Below, in pieces: positions 24,674-36,697 of a stretch of 64,000 nt of DNA (position 1 is its first letter; each line of letters starts with the position of its first letter). The position numbers and the translations under genes were made by a program. Origin of the DNA: Alisma plantago-aquatica. Its lineage: Eukaryota > Streptophyta > Magnoliopsida > Alismatales > Alismataceae. The notes below the pieces were generated by a model, which had not been told where the DNA came from, did not search any database, and saw nothing but the letters and a program-made list of their open reading frames with translations. Where the stretch lies: positions 542,018,379 through 542,082,378 of the forward strand of contig OY856413.1 of NCBI GenBank assembly GCA_963693085.1, read 5' to 3'.

Positions 24674-26098
24674 TTGTACGACTGGGGGATGATGGGGGCC
24701 TCGGGAGTTCTAGAGAAAGGTGGCGCAGGCGACACGAGTGAAACCCTAAAAGATGATGGAAGATCAGCCGGAGGAGGAAAGGACGGAAGGAAGAGTCTGA
24801 CTCGGAAGGAAGTAGGGATGCACCAACTGACACAAGAAACAAGCATGAATATCACATATAGGAATATGAGAGGGGCTACCCCAAGCAACATAAAAGAAGC
24901 AATACTAGTGGCAGAAACTATCGTCATGGACACGGATGTGCCCTACGAAGATGATGGTAATCCCGTTCAACCATATGTTCCACCACCAAAAAAAACCCTA
25001 AATCTCAAGAAAGCCTGTACAGGAGGTGGCAACGTGGCTGCAACTAACCCTGTCTTCATTGATGACGAAGTGGAGGAGGTAGTGAACCCTAAGGACATAG
25101 AACTTATTAATGTACATGGCTACCCTAAAATATACATTTCTCCAGAGGCGGAGGAGATCTTCAGCAAGCTGTTTAAATATTCAGTAATTGTTAAGCTTCT
25201 GGATAGATCGGTAGGTTTCCTCACCATGTCTGAAAGATTAAAGCTTCTTTGGAGGCCGACAGTAAGATTTGAACTTTTTGAACTCACCGATCAGTATTAT
25301 GTGGGTCAATTCTTCAACAAGAATGACCATGAAAATGTGCTAACCGGGGGCCCATGGTCCTTGTTCGGAGGGTGCCTAATGGTATGGCCCTGGAACGGGT
25401 ACTTTGAACCTTCAAAAGGTATCCCAGATCATATCATTAGCTGGGTTCACGTGATAGGCCTGCCCATCCATTACTACAACATGGAAATCTTCAACAAGAT
25501 CGGGGAAGTTGCAGAACGCTTGACCAAAGTCGACGACCATTCAATAAACCGAACGAGGAGCAGGTTTGCTAGATTAGCCCTTGAACTGGATACCAGTCTT
25601 CTTATACACCTGGCGATCTTGATCAACGGGAGAGAGTACAAGTTGGAGTATGAATCGCTACCTATATTCTGCACCAAGTGTGGGAGACTGGGACATGACG
25701 CACACTACTGTAAAGGTCTATCTGAGGCACTAGCAACAACATATCCTAGCCCTGTGGAGGACGAGGCTGGGGTGAGATGGGAAGATGAGGAAGACAAATG
25801 GCAGGTGTACTATGGGAGGAAAATCATAGCTAGCAGACCACTAAGGAAGAAAGAAAAGGAACCAAGTCAAAAAGGGAAAACTCAAGGGAGGGAAAACAAC
25901 AACAAGTACCAAGTCTTAGACGGGGAAGAGGAAGGAGAGGCAACCCCGGGGGACGAGGAACAAGTGGCCACTGAACAAAACCAACCCCCAGTGAGCAGTC
26001 CAAAGATATGGCGCAAGAAACAAAGATGGAATAAAGACACTGATGTATCCTCCAAGAATACAGAAGAAACGTCAACAGAAGAATCAAAATCCAGATAG
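24674..26098 (+). CDS. LINE ORF1 protein: DUF4283 plus CCHC zinc knuckle
   Basis: The 474-codon open frame starts 25 bases after the LINE 5' junction. Residues about 165-320 match the plant LINE ORF1 domain DUF4283, with LTMSERLKLLWRPTVRFELFEL, GGPWSLFGGCLMVWPW and ISWVHVIGLPIHYYNMEIF. A CCHC knuckle CTKCGRLGHDAHYC follows at about residues 334-347, then a long charged tail. The TAG ending this frame is followed in the same frame by another 115 open codons (26099-26443) of similar Glu/Lys/Ser-rich composition. The original protein was therefore probably about 590 residues and this stop a single nonsense mutation. In the family, ORF1 binds the LINE RNA. Confidence 0.85.
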   Translation: MYDWGMMGASGVLEKGGAGDTSETLKDDGRSAGGGKDGRKSLTRKEVGMHQLTQETSMNITYRNMRGATPSNIKEAILVAETIVMDTDVPYEDDGNPVQPYVPPPKKTLNLKKACTGGGNVAATNPVFIDDEVEEVVNPKDIELINVHGYPKIYISPEAEEIFSKLFKYSVIVKLLDRSVGFLTMSERLKLLWRPTVRFELFELTDQYYVGQFFNKNDHENVLTGGPWSLFGGCLMVWPWNGYFEPSKGIPDHIISWVHVIGLPIHYYNMEIFNKIGEVAERLTKVDDHSINRTRSRFARLALELDTSLLIHLAILINGREYKLEYESLPIFCTKCGRLGHDAHYCKGLSEALATTYPSPVEDEAGVRWEDEEDKWQVYYGRKIIASRPLRKKEKEPSQKGKTQGRENNNKYQVLDGEEEGEATPGDEEQVATEQNQPPVSSPKIWRKKQRWNKDTDVSSKNTEETSTEESKSR

Positions 26099-26464
26099 GA
26101 CAAGGAGGTGCAGGCTACAGAGGTTCCCAGTGACAACCCAAGGCATATTGTAGTTATACCAGAGGGGGATGAAGTCATCATGGATAGAACAGTAGGGGAA
26201 GCTGAGAATAATGTTAACATCAATAATGCGGAGGCTGAAAACTCGAAAGTGGCAGAAGAGAGATCAACCAACTCTAGAAGAACATCTAGCAAGAAATCAG
26301 CGATGGCTGGGAGGAAAGCAAAGGAGAAGGGAGACCGTATTCACTCCAGTAGCCCAACCAGGAGGCACATCTACAATACCTGTGGCAAAATGAAGAGAGG
26401 AGGCGAGCAGAAGGAAGGGGTAGCAGCCGATGCTAACCAGTAATACCACACGTTTCTCCTCCTT

Positions 26465-29400
26465 ATGATTAATACCATAGCTTGGAATATTAGGGGTGCC
26501 AGTAAGAATCAAGCCCGACAATCCCTAAACAACAATATAAGGAAGTTTGCTGTGAAGATTGTAGACATTTTTTAGCCCCGTATCTCAGGAGAGTAGGTTG
26601 ATAGAGCTATAAGGGAGATTGGCCTCTCGAGCTCGCATAGAGTGGAAGCAACGAGCTTCTCAGGTGGGATTTGGGTGCTATGGAATGAATAGGAGTGCGA
26701 CATTCAGATCATCCAGAGAAACAAATATTTCATTCACTGCCTTATCAATAAAAACTATTATACCACATTCGTCTATGCTTCTCCGTACCTCACACGCCGA
26801 CCTGTCATGTGGGACCACCTTCTCCGACTCAACACCGCCATCAACACACCATGGATCACTTTGGGTGACTTCAACTGTATGTTAAACCCGGACGAGAATA
26901 TTGGCAGTAGCTTCTTTAACCTTCATGAGGTTGCGAACTTTAATAACACGCTCACCCATTCATGGCTTACTGATATAGGTAGTACCAGGCACATGTTCAC
27001 TTATAAGAAGGGCGTCCTTCATGAACGCCTTGACAGGGTCGTCGCAAATGCATCCTGGATTCAGACCTTTCCCAAATATGTTTGTGAGAATCTACCTCGC
27101 ATAGGCTCGAATCACAATCCTATTTCCATCCTCCACAAATTCACCCCTCCTAGTAAGCCACGGTTCAAAGCAAAAGCATCTTGGCAAGATCAACTTGAGT
27201 TTCAACAATTAATGAGAAACTCCTGGGACCCTAGAAGATAGTTTCACTCAACGATGGAGGATGTGAAGGAACTAATCAGTAACTGGGATAAAAGTTTCAC
27301 CATAAAACAACATAAGAAGAAAGACGAGCTCATCCGTAAACTATCTGCAGCCTAGAGGAAAGTAGAAACAACGTATAGCTTGGAGGCAGACAGGCAGAGC
27401 ATCGGGCTCGAGATGGAGCTCAAGAAGCTCATGCTTGAGGAAGAGGAAGCCTGGAAATAACGCAGCCACATCAACTGGCTCCAATATGATGATAATAATA
27501 ATAAATACTATCATGCTTTTGTTAACAATAGGCGGAGAATAAACCGTATATCCACGCTACAAAACGATGAAGGCGTTTGGATTGCTGATCCTGTAGACCT
27601 CAACAATCTGGTCCAGAAGCATTTCAAAAATAAGTTCACGACTTCCATAAGCACAACTACAAACAACATGAATAGTATGTCGGCTGCGTTTAAGAAGCTA
27701 AACCATAACCAACACAGACAACTGGCTGCGATGTCCACGAAACACAAAATATGGAAGCTGGTCAAGGATGCTAACCCTTATAAAGCGGCGGGGCCGGATG
27801 GAACATACTTCTTTTCTTCAAAAAGTAGTGAAAAATGATTAGGACTTCTGTGATCAGAACTATACAGAGTATGTTGAACGGACAACTGATCGACGACTCA
27901 CTAGATAGCTCGTGCATAGTGTTGATTCCAAAGAACAGAAATCCTACAAACTATTCCCAACTTCAACCCATATCCCTTAATAACACCATTATGAAAATTG
28001 CTTCTAAAGTAGTTGTGGAATGGGTCAAACAACACATACCTACTTGGATCTGTAAGGTTCAGACCAGCTTTGTTCCAGGAAGAAGCATCACCGACAATAT
28101 CATTGTGGTTCAAGAAATTATTCACAATATGAGGAGGAATTCCAGTGCACCGTACATGGTGATTAAAATCGACCTCTCCAAAGCCTATGATAGGTTGTCA
28201 TGGGAGTTTATTGACAATACTTTGGAACATATGGAATGGCCCCGGAATATTCACTAATATATCATGAACTCCTTACAAGCGGGTCAAACAAACATTATTT
28301 TGAATGGAGCCTCTTTACCATCCTTCAAAGCAACTAGGGGTCTCCATCAAGGAGATCCACTTTCACCATACCTCTTTGTGATTTGTATGGAAAGACTCAC
28401 ACAACTTATCAACAACTTTGTGAAAGACAAGCTCTGGAAACCGGTGAAGATGTCCCAGCAGGAGCCAGCCATTTCCCATGTGATCTTTGCTGACGATATA
28501 GTCCTATTCGCCCAGGCGTCTGTGGAACAAATAGCTATCATCAACAACTGCTTCAACATCTTTGAGTCAGCATCAAGTCAAAGAATATCTATCGATAAAT
28601 CAAAAATCTTTTTCTCTAAGTCTGTCAGTCGAGTGCTGCGTTCTCGGATCTGCTCGACAAGTGGTATAGCGGAAATGGAGGACCTGGGTAGATACCTAGG
28701 GGTTCCCCTTCTACACAAGAAAGTTGATAAGAGGACTTATGCCTATCTCATAGATAATATTACCTCAAAGGTCAATGGTTGGGCAGCGAAGACTCTTTCT
28801 CTTGCGAGCAGGATTTGCCTAGCCAAATCAGTGCTTTCCTCCCTACCGACATACACTCTGCAGAATGCCTGTCTTCCTACATCTACCTGTAATAAGCTCG
28901 ACAAAAGCATACATCAATTTATCTAGGGTGGAGGACGTAAGGAGCGGCCTATATCGCTCATCTCCTGGAAAGAGGTCACTAAAAGTATGGAGAAGGGAGG
29001 TTTGGGTATCAAAAGTATGTCCGACTGGAACAAAGCTTTCCTCTGGAAAAATACTTGGAACTTCCTAAATGAAAAGGAAATGTTATGGAAGGAGGGTCTT
29101 CAAAAAAATTACAAGAGATACCGTAGTCAGAAGGGCTATAGAGCTACTCCTTTTCTGGAAATCCATTTACAAAGGAAAAGAATTCATTGCAGCTAATAGC
29201 TTTAGGGTTATTGGGGATGGTAGGGACACATCTGTGTGGTATGACCACTGGGTACCAAACCAGGACAAGCTAGCCGGAATCGTTATCACACCTATATCAG
29301 AGTATATCAAGGACATAACATTCTCTAGTATGGTTAACTTCGACAATGACTAGGACACTGACTTCCTGAAGACATATCTTCCACCACAGTGCGTGGAAAG

Positions 29401-30559
29401 GATTACTAGCCTACCTGCCCCTCACCGGAACAATGGAAGAGATCTATGGAGCTAGAAGCACGATCCTACTGCTAGATTCTCCACAAGTATGGCCTATGAC
29501 ATCCTCCACTTTGAGAATACTGAACAACCGGATGGGGTATGGGCCAAGCTCTGGAATATCCCTGCCCCATCTAAAATACATATGTTCCTTTGGCTAGCAG
29601 CGCATGAAGCGATCATGATGAATGTGTGAAGGAAACAACACACATTTACTGACTCAGCGACCTGCCCCAGATGTACTGGTTGTGAGGATACCACACTACA
29701 CGCCATGCATGATTGCCCTCAAGCAATGGAGATATGGAACCAGGAGAATTTCCAACACAACCTCCTGAGCAGCCAAAGCTTGGGATTCAAAAACTAGCTA
29801 TCGAAGATCATGTAGGAATACATCAATACACAAATCAGATTTGCCATGACATGTTAGACGATTTGGAAAGTATGAAACATATTTGTCTTTGACAAGGATC
29901 ACACATCGACAAGCTGCCAAATTGTCCAAATAGCTGGAGTTCAGGACTCAATCATAAAAGCCTGGGATAATAAGACCCGGCTCCACCAGAAAGATACGTT
30001 CTAAGACAGTAATCTATTAGCTCATGAAGAAGGCAGGATTACTTGGATGACAGATGCCTTTGTACATGGGAAGTCTGCAGCAATAGCAGCAGCAGCTTTT
30101 GACCAGAACGGATAGTGGTTCGGTGGTTGTGCAAGAAAGATCAAGGTGAACTCGGTTCTTGAAGCTGAAATCTGAGCCATTGAGCTCGCGGCGGAAGTCT
30201 ATAAAACAAATGGCCACACTGATATTATAGTAGTTTCAGACAGTGTTGTGGCTGTTAGAGCTTTGAGGGACAATGCAGATGACACCCCTGCTATCAGACA
30301 TTGGAAAGCGAGAGTCCAAGGCTTCATGGCTGATATGGAGGATGTCGTTGTCAAGAAAATTAATAGAAATAATCTTCACTTGGTGGGTGGCCTAGCCAAA
30401 CACCACTTCAAAAACTACCAGGACGATCGCATGTATATCAATCCTCCTCTCGACCCAGTGGGTCAATCCTTTCCCCTTCTTATATGTAATGTTAGGATTC
30501 CTACCAAATTTACGTTTCCAGTAGGTACTCTGTGTAATAATTGGCTTTTCCCTACGTGA
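26465..30559 (+). pseudogene. LINE ORF2: endonuclease, RT, zf-RVT, RNase H; broken
   Basis: It starts MINTIAWNIRGASKNQ at 26465, the N-terminus of the apurinic-type endonuclease. Later endonuclease blocks are LGDFNC (26860) and GSNHNPIS (family SDH; here Asn replaces Asp). RT runs from KAAGPDG (27790) through LIPKNRNPTNYSQLQPISL, KIDLSKAYDRLSWEFI (28165) and GDPLSPYLFVICMERL to the active site FADDIVLF (28489), with both aspartates kept. The zf-RVT domain is at about 29480-29760. A terminal RNase H (WMTDAFVHGKSA to SDSVVAVRAL) is at about 30045-30420. Stops near 26572, 27240, 28256, 28924 and 29628, plus frameshifts, make it inactive. Confidence 0.92.
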
Positions 30560-30603
30560 GGAGAGCGGGATGAATAAAATAGTCTCCTGACTTCCCAAAA
30601 AAA

Positions 30604-30767
30604 AAGCTTGAATGATAAACATGATTTTGAAGGACTTAACAATGGCAACTGGTGAAAAAGTTTCATCAAAGTCAGCACCTTGAACTTTTTTGAAACCTTT
30701 TTCAACCAATATTCCCTTATAGGTTTGCACATTACCATCCATGTTGGTCTTCTTCTTGAAGACCCAT
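30604..30767 (-). pseudogene. Copia F: RT, first half
   Basis: The minus-strand frame reads WVFKKKTNMDGNVQTYKGIL, VEKGFKKVQGADFDETFSPVA and VKSFKIMFIIQA, the conserved start of the Ty1/copia RT. It is bounded by R2 on one side and the LINE on the other and is continuous with 31469 and 24648 once both are removed. Confidence 0.92.
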
Positions 30768-31468
30768 TGACTGACCTAAATCACACATCCAAAAAGGCAG
30801 CGGATCTAGAGGAGTCCGACTCTTAAATTTGCAACCGACACTCAGACCCCCACAACTATTATATGGGGTTAGATGCAGTAAATCATGGTCGATCCATAGG
30901 GACAAGGAGTGGTAAATGCTAAGGATGTATAACCTAGGCTCAGTTAAACCAATCAAAAAGGTAGATTATGAGATGTTCCTTAGGGAAATACGTTACTCCA
31001 ATCAATCAAATAAAGAAAAAGAAGTGAAACAAGGAAGGAAACAAAAAAAGAGCACAAGTATAAACAAACACTGATAGAACAAATATGGACGGGAACTTGG
31101 ATTGGATTTCACCATCTAAGGTCTCTTACCAACATGCATTATCCATACCCATTGTGTACCATTAGCAAGATTACAAGCAATCATCATATATTTCTACTCG
31201 CTTCTCTATTGAGCTTAGGATAGATCTAGACTATAAGGTTTTATCTCTACCAAGATGGAAAACAAACCATCACAAAAATACCATATGACTATTAGCATAA
31301 GCATTCCAAAATTCTCATGCATTCTTGCAACTCAATAACACTTAGACAATATTAGTACTACTCTTTAGAGGTACTAAGAATCAAACATCACAAGATGGTA
31401 GCTAATCATACAATTGAAACTTAGGGGTAAACTAAGGCAAGAGATATCCACAAAATTGAGTGTTATCA
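30768..31468. mobile_element. R2, 701 bp TG...CA insertion in copia F (probable solo LTR)
   Basis: It begins TGACTG and ends TGTTATCA. Flanking 5-mers CCCAT (30763-30767) and CCCAA (31469-31473) look like a target duplication with one mismatch. It cuts the RT frame just before WVFKKK. It has no coding capacity. Inside is a block GGTCGATCCATAGGGACAAG and, 190 bases on, GGATTTCACCATC, both echoed in R1 and R3. Confidence 0.65.
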
Positions 31469-32902
31469 CCCAATTCTTATGGGGTTTACCTCTTCAGATG
31501 GATCCACTAAGGTCCATACCTTGTTGGTGTACATGGATTCCATCTTCGATCTCAAGGCCTCAAGCCATTTCTTAGACTCTAGTCCCTCAGTAACCTCTAG
31601 GTAGGTCGTTGGCTCATCATCTATGACTAACTCACCACCTTCTTGAGTTATAAGATAACTAAATATTTCAGACTCAAGGTGTGTCCTACTAGATCTATGA
31701 GGTTCTTGTGTTTCATGAGGAACATGATATTGTGAGTGTCCTTGTTCCTCCTGTACCTCTATAGGTTTAATGTTTTCTTTTTGATCTCAAACCTCTTCGA
31801 GTTCTACTTTCCTCTCACTAATTCCTTTGGAAATAAATTCCTTTTCTTGGAATGCAACATCCCTAGAAACAAACACTTTGTTGTTGTATGAGTTATACAA
31901 GTAGTATCCCTTGGTTTCTTTGGAATATCAAACAAAATAACATTTATCTAATCCAGAGCCAAGCTTCTTAGGTAACATTTTCCTCACATAAGCTTCACAC
32001 ACCCAAATCCTTATAAAAGATATTTGGGGATGCTTCCCAATGCATATCTCATATGGTGTCCATGGAACCTATTTAGATGGTACATGGTTAATGGAAAATG
32101 CTACAGTTTCAAGAGCATAACCACAAAATAAAGTCATAAGATAAATACAACTCGTCATTGATTGCACCATATCTAGTAATGTACAATTCCTTCTTTCTGA
32201 TACACCAATGTGCTATAATGTTCCAGGTGGAGTCCATTGTGATATGATACCATTGTCTCTCAAGAGGTCCTCAAACTCTTGGCTTAAGCATTATCCACCT
32301 TGATCAGAAGAAAGTTCCTCAATACTTTTACAAGGCTGATTTTGTACTTCATTCATGATATCCATGAACTTTTCAAAGGTTTCTGACTTATGTTTCATCC
32401 AGTAAACATAACCATACCTACTAAAATCATCAGTAAAGGTAATGAAGTACTAATTACCACATCTAGAATTTGTTATAAAAAGGCCACATATGTTAGTATG
32501 TATGATCCCTAATAGATCATTTGACCTCTCACTATTAATAGTGAAGGGAGTCTTAGTCATCTTGCTTGACAAACAAGATTCACATGTCTCTATTAACTCG
32601 AAATCAAAAGAGTCCAGATAACCATCTTTATGGAGTCTGAAGATGTATTTCTCATTTACGAGCCCTAGAAAAAAATGCCAAAGGCATGTTTGGTTTGAGT
32701 TATCGAGTTTTAGCCTTTTGATATTTACATTTTATACGCTTGTCTCTAGATCTTTCAAGTATAGACTATAAGACTTTGGGGCGCTTCCATAAAAGACCCC
32801 ATCTTTACTAGTAGAACATCAACAATTCTTTATAAGAATTTCAAATCCATTCTTGCCCAAACAAGATACAGATTTGAGGTTCCTATTAATGGCATATACA
32901 TA
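31469..32902 (-). pseudogene. Copia F: GAG-pre-integrase, integrase and RT start
   Basis: The minus-strand translation is clearly Tnt1-like: LWHFFLGLVNEKYIFRLHKDG with CESC (GAG-pre-integrase), then the integrase core with IHTNICG, ITFTDDFSRYGYVYWMKHK, SIEELSSDQGG and SERRNCTLLDM. The first catalytic Asp (family IHTDxCG) is Asn. KWLEALRSKMESMYTNKVWTLVD begins the RT side. Several stops break it. In an active element this enzyme would insert the cDNA into the host chromosome. Confidence 0.92.
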
Positions 32903-33423
32903 TTAGTACTTCTCTAACTCTATTACAAGCCACCTTGGTGGAGATAACTCATATGTTCCAATTGCACTCGCAGCAACTGTTGCTCCATTGGCAATGCAGA
33001 GTTCAACCTCATCTTTCTTCAAAGGCCTACTTCTTTTTAGATCTTTCCCATTTGAGCAAATGTGTGACCCACATTTGGTATCCAGTACCCATGATGAATA
33101 AGTAGTGAAGTTAATATTAATTACATATATACCAAAAATAGAGATCTCTATCCCTTGCTTTGTCTTCCTAGATTTCCTTACCCTTCTCCTTGTTTTGAGT
33201 GAAAAAGACTTGGACTTCAGCTTATCCTTAAACACTTCTTGGCCTTGGCTTTGTCCATGGACTCTATTCCACTAATCACCATCACGAGTTTTTCCTTCTT
33301 CATTTGTTCTTTGACATTTATCAAGATGTGAAGAAACTCAAACAATAGTTTAGCCAAGTTACTCAAGTGATAACACTCGATAATTTGGCTATATGATTCA
33401 AGCAATGATTGTAGAATCATATT
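32903..33423 (-). pseudogene. Copia F: gag C-terminal part and protease
   Basis: On the minus strand 33423-33240 encodes LQSLLESYSQIIECYHLSNL followed by a Lys-rich segment (KEQMKKEKLVMVISG), typical of a copia gag before the zinc knuckle. I see no intact CCHC knuckle. The open frame 33235-32903 has the protease block SSWVLDTKCGSHICSNGKDL (family D-T/S-G, here D-T-K) and the downstream GATVAASAIGTYEL. The gag frame is interrupted at 33423 by the solo LTR and continues at 36698. Confidence 0.88.
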
Positions 33424-36400
33424 TGTGATGGACTGGATTTTTGGCTTAATTTTGAGGATGAAATTTGTTTTAAGGTGTGTAGGATGTGATGGAGTGAACT
33501 TTTGGAGTATTTGAATACCTAATTTCATAAGTGGGATCATGAATTTGAGAATTCAAATGACTTTTAAGTCTATATACATTTATATTTATGTTGGCATCAT
33601 GGATGCAATCCCTAAGTTTATGCCCTTTTTGAGGCATTTTATTGAAAGGATAAAAGTTTTGCTTTGTTGCCATATTTGAATAGAATGTAGGTATGATTGT
33701 AATAAAGCAAAACCCCAAATTTCATGATGAAATGAGCATCTGTTGTTTAGGTTTGATGTAGGATAATGATGAATATTTGGATGATAGATGGGCCTAGCTT
33801 AAATAATTCTAGCCTAAGTTTTGTGTAGCAGTTATGACACACACCCTTTGGAGGGAAAGCCACAGATCCAGCATAGTACAATATACATCACAACCGCACA
33901 TGAGAAACTGATGGTCGTGATAGTGCTTTGTACCTTGTGGATATGGCTGATCGTGGGACAGTCACGACGATGGTGTTTGAATGATTCCATATTGTGGGTA
34001 GTGGCCTGAGGAAGAAAGATGACTGGGTGGTTATCTTAGCCTTTCCCATACCTGCAGACTAACCCCTCATTGGAGTACACTCCAAGGCTTCTCCACTATC
34101 ACTTACAAGAGGCCAAAATAGGGAGAACAAACTCTCACTCTCCCTCTCGTCTCCACTACTGAGAGCAAAGAAGAACGAGGATGAAAGGAGAATGCTAGAG
34201 AGGCAGTTTAGGGAAGAAGCCATGGCAACTGCTCGAGGAAGCAAAGCTTCAATGTTACAACCAAAGCCTGAGCATACCATCAAGTAGAGGAAAGTGATGA
34301 GTGGACCAGGTATAGATCCCGAATCGGAGGTAGTATTGAAGATGAGGCATGAAGTGACCAGGTCTTTGCTGAAGTTTTGACTCTAGTGAGTGGTGCTTGT
34401 ATCTATGGAATATAAGAGACCACAACATTTCTATGATATGGAGAAAGGAGAATGAGGCCGGAGGCACTCACGGGCACATCAGACTGACATAAGTTCTGGG
34501 TAGAGAACACAGAGATACGTTGAGTGGATTCAACACATCACGAGGAGAGAGAGAGATGACAAGGAGGGGTGAAGTTGTCACCACCCTGAGGGAACATCAG
34601 AGACAAGCCTTGTGGCAGCGCCCAATCGATAGGGACCGTGAATTGTGAGGAATAGAGAAGACTCAGACATCGACACCCGGGTGACAAAGAGGAAGAATGC
34701 ATGAAGGCATCCAAAAGGCTTGCATTCACATGATAGAAGGAGGAGAAACCCTGGCGAGACCCTCCTCCGTACATCCACGGCGCAGCGGCAGCTTGGGCAG
34801 AAGAGATCCCATACTTGAGGGCATAGAGTCGGGAAGAAGTTGAGAACATGAGAAAGAAATAGAGTAAGGGGCGGTCCAACCAAACCTAGTGAACCAGACC
34901 AGCCGATTCACCTTGTCCAATAAGGAAAGGGTGCACCCACCCTAAAAGCCATGTGTTTGCATCTGATCGGCCCTAAGAGGTAAAAACTCCATTAATTATC
35001 TACATCTTTAATAATTCCTAGAAATTAGTACGAATGTTAGAAAAATACAAATAAGTTATCAAAATTCTCAGAAAAATATGTGGAACACAGTGGAATCATT
35101 GTATCAGGATTTTGATGCACTAATGTCAATGTTATCATGTAAGTTGTGAAAAGCTTGTTTCATGAATAATATATATCAAATGATGGCCTACAATTATGAC
35201 AATATGTCAGTAAATCCATATTCATGTTTATAATCCATTTAAGGTCAGTGATTATAATGTTGATGCATGGAATCATGTAATTTGCTCCATATGCCTAATT
35301 AGGGCTAATAACCCTAATTAATATGCAATTATTACAATGATGCTCAAGAAGCCCTGGAAATTACATAGTAAGCTCATAATAAATAACTAGAAGCCAATAT
35401 GTAAGTTTGATATCAGTTAGATACACATAATTCATGTTATATGAAAATGATCCTTAATACATGTGTTGTAACCCTAAAATGATCAATGAATGTGACATTG
35501 TGTTAATATGTTCACCTAATGATGGAAAACATGAGCATCAGTTAAAAGGAAATAATATGGAATATGACATTAGTATTATAATTCCAAGAAGACAAGAATA
35601 CAAGTAAAAGTGGGAATATCCTAATGCACCAAGCTAAACCCTAAAATGGACATAATTAGGGTTTAGACAAGGTATAAGATAATGGAGAACCTAATGGTAT
35701 GTATGATCTTGTCTTTATTAGGGGTTGGAAATGGATATAGTTGATATCAAGAATATGTGATGATTAGGAATGTCTCTTTTCAAGGTATGCCATTACCTCT
35801 TATTTGGCTTATTATACAATATGCCTGCCTTACATGTGTAGTAAAATACTTGGCATATCATATTGGATGAAATGATTGTTCTTGTATGATGTCTTGCTTG
35901 ATATTCCATACTTATGTCTATGAAAACATGAAACATAATATATTTGTTCCATTATATGAAAGCTCTATATCTCTTTGGTAAGCATAGTTCTAGTGTGTGA
36001 TCTATCTGTTTGGTAAGAAAATCACATATACAATGATCTATCTCTTTGGTAAGTAGATCATAAGTCCTGAATGCTTCTATCCCATTGGTTGACAAATGCA
36101 TGAGCATATAATGGAAAGTGAGCTTAAAATATGTGTTCTCTTTTTTAATGAACATTTTTGTGCAAGTATATGATTTTTCTTATATTTCTTTATAACTGCC
36201 AAATATTAGTTTTATATTATTGCCAAGCTTAGTAATGAGAGGTATATGAAAAGACACGTAGGTTTACTCCGTATAATATTCTTGAATATTGTGCTGACAT
36301 GTACCACATGTGATCTTTGTTTTAGGTTGTGGACATGTGATCTTGAATATCCAAGATAGTTAAGAGTTGTGTGATGAGTTGATGTATAGGTGGACCTGTT

Positions 36401-36697
36401 GTCTTTAGATCATGTTGTTTATTGGTAGTATATGTATATGTAGAAGTTTGTTATTCAAAATGTAATATCAAATGTTGTAAGAATTCATGTCGTAATTATA
36501 TGTTGAATGGTGAACATGTGTTGTATGGTTTTATTATTGTTCATGTGCATGTGCTATTGTTGTTTCCTTCTGACTTCCTTTTATTTTCTTCTTCTTAGCA
36601 TAGTGTGTGTGTTTGAATTGGGATTCTCACTGATGTGAGGGTTTCAACTCGGATGTCCCACATTAGATTAAGTTTTAGAAAATTCGGGGATGCCACA
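33424..36697 (-). mobile_element. Solo LTR, 3.27 kb, inserted in copia F gag
   Basis: On the minus strand it begins TGTGGCATCCCC at 36697 and ends CCATCACA at 33424. Identical 5-mers ATATT flank it (33419-33423 and 36698-36702), and removing it restores the gag reading AKNMILQSLLESYSQ. The TG...CA ends, 5 bp duplication and lack of an internal domain make a solo LTR the best reading; the start resembles plant gypsy LTRs. Inside, 34050-34900 is less AT-rich and 35950-36110 holds short spaced repeats. I recognise no protein in it. Confidence 0.88.

Larger units (their letters stand above)
24649..30603 (+). mobile_element. L1-type LINE retrotransposon, near full length
   Basis: It has ORF1 and ORF2 in order and a 3' poly(A) run at 30597-30605. 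Removing it joins the copia F RT frame cleanly (IIQA to YYNYDIIQMDV on the minus strand). The flanking repeat AAGCT (24644-24648 and 30604-30608) is a minimal target duplication; its left limit is blurred by the A run. Length about 5.95 kb. It is inserted antisense to copia F. Confidence 0.92.

Noticed and set aside
34538..34920. Overlapping minus-strand frames of about 100 codons
   Set aside because: All lie within the solo LTR, overlap one another in different frames, and show no domain. They are probably due to the locally higher GC content.
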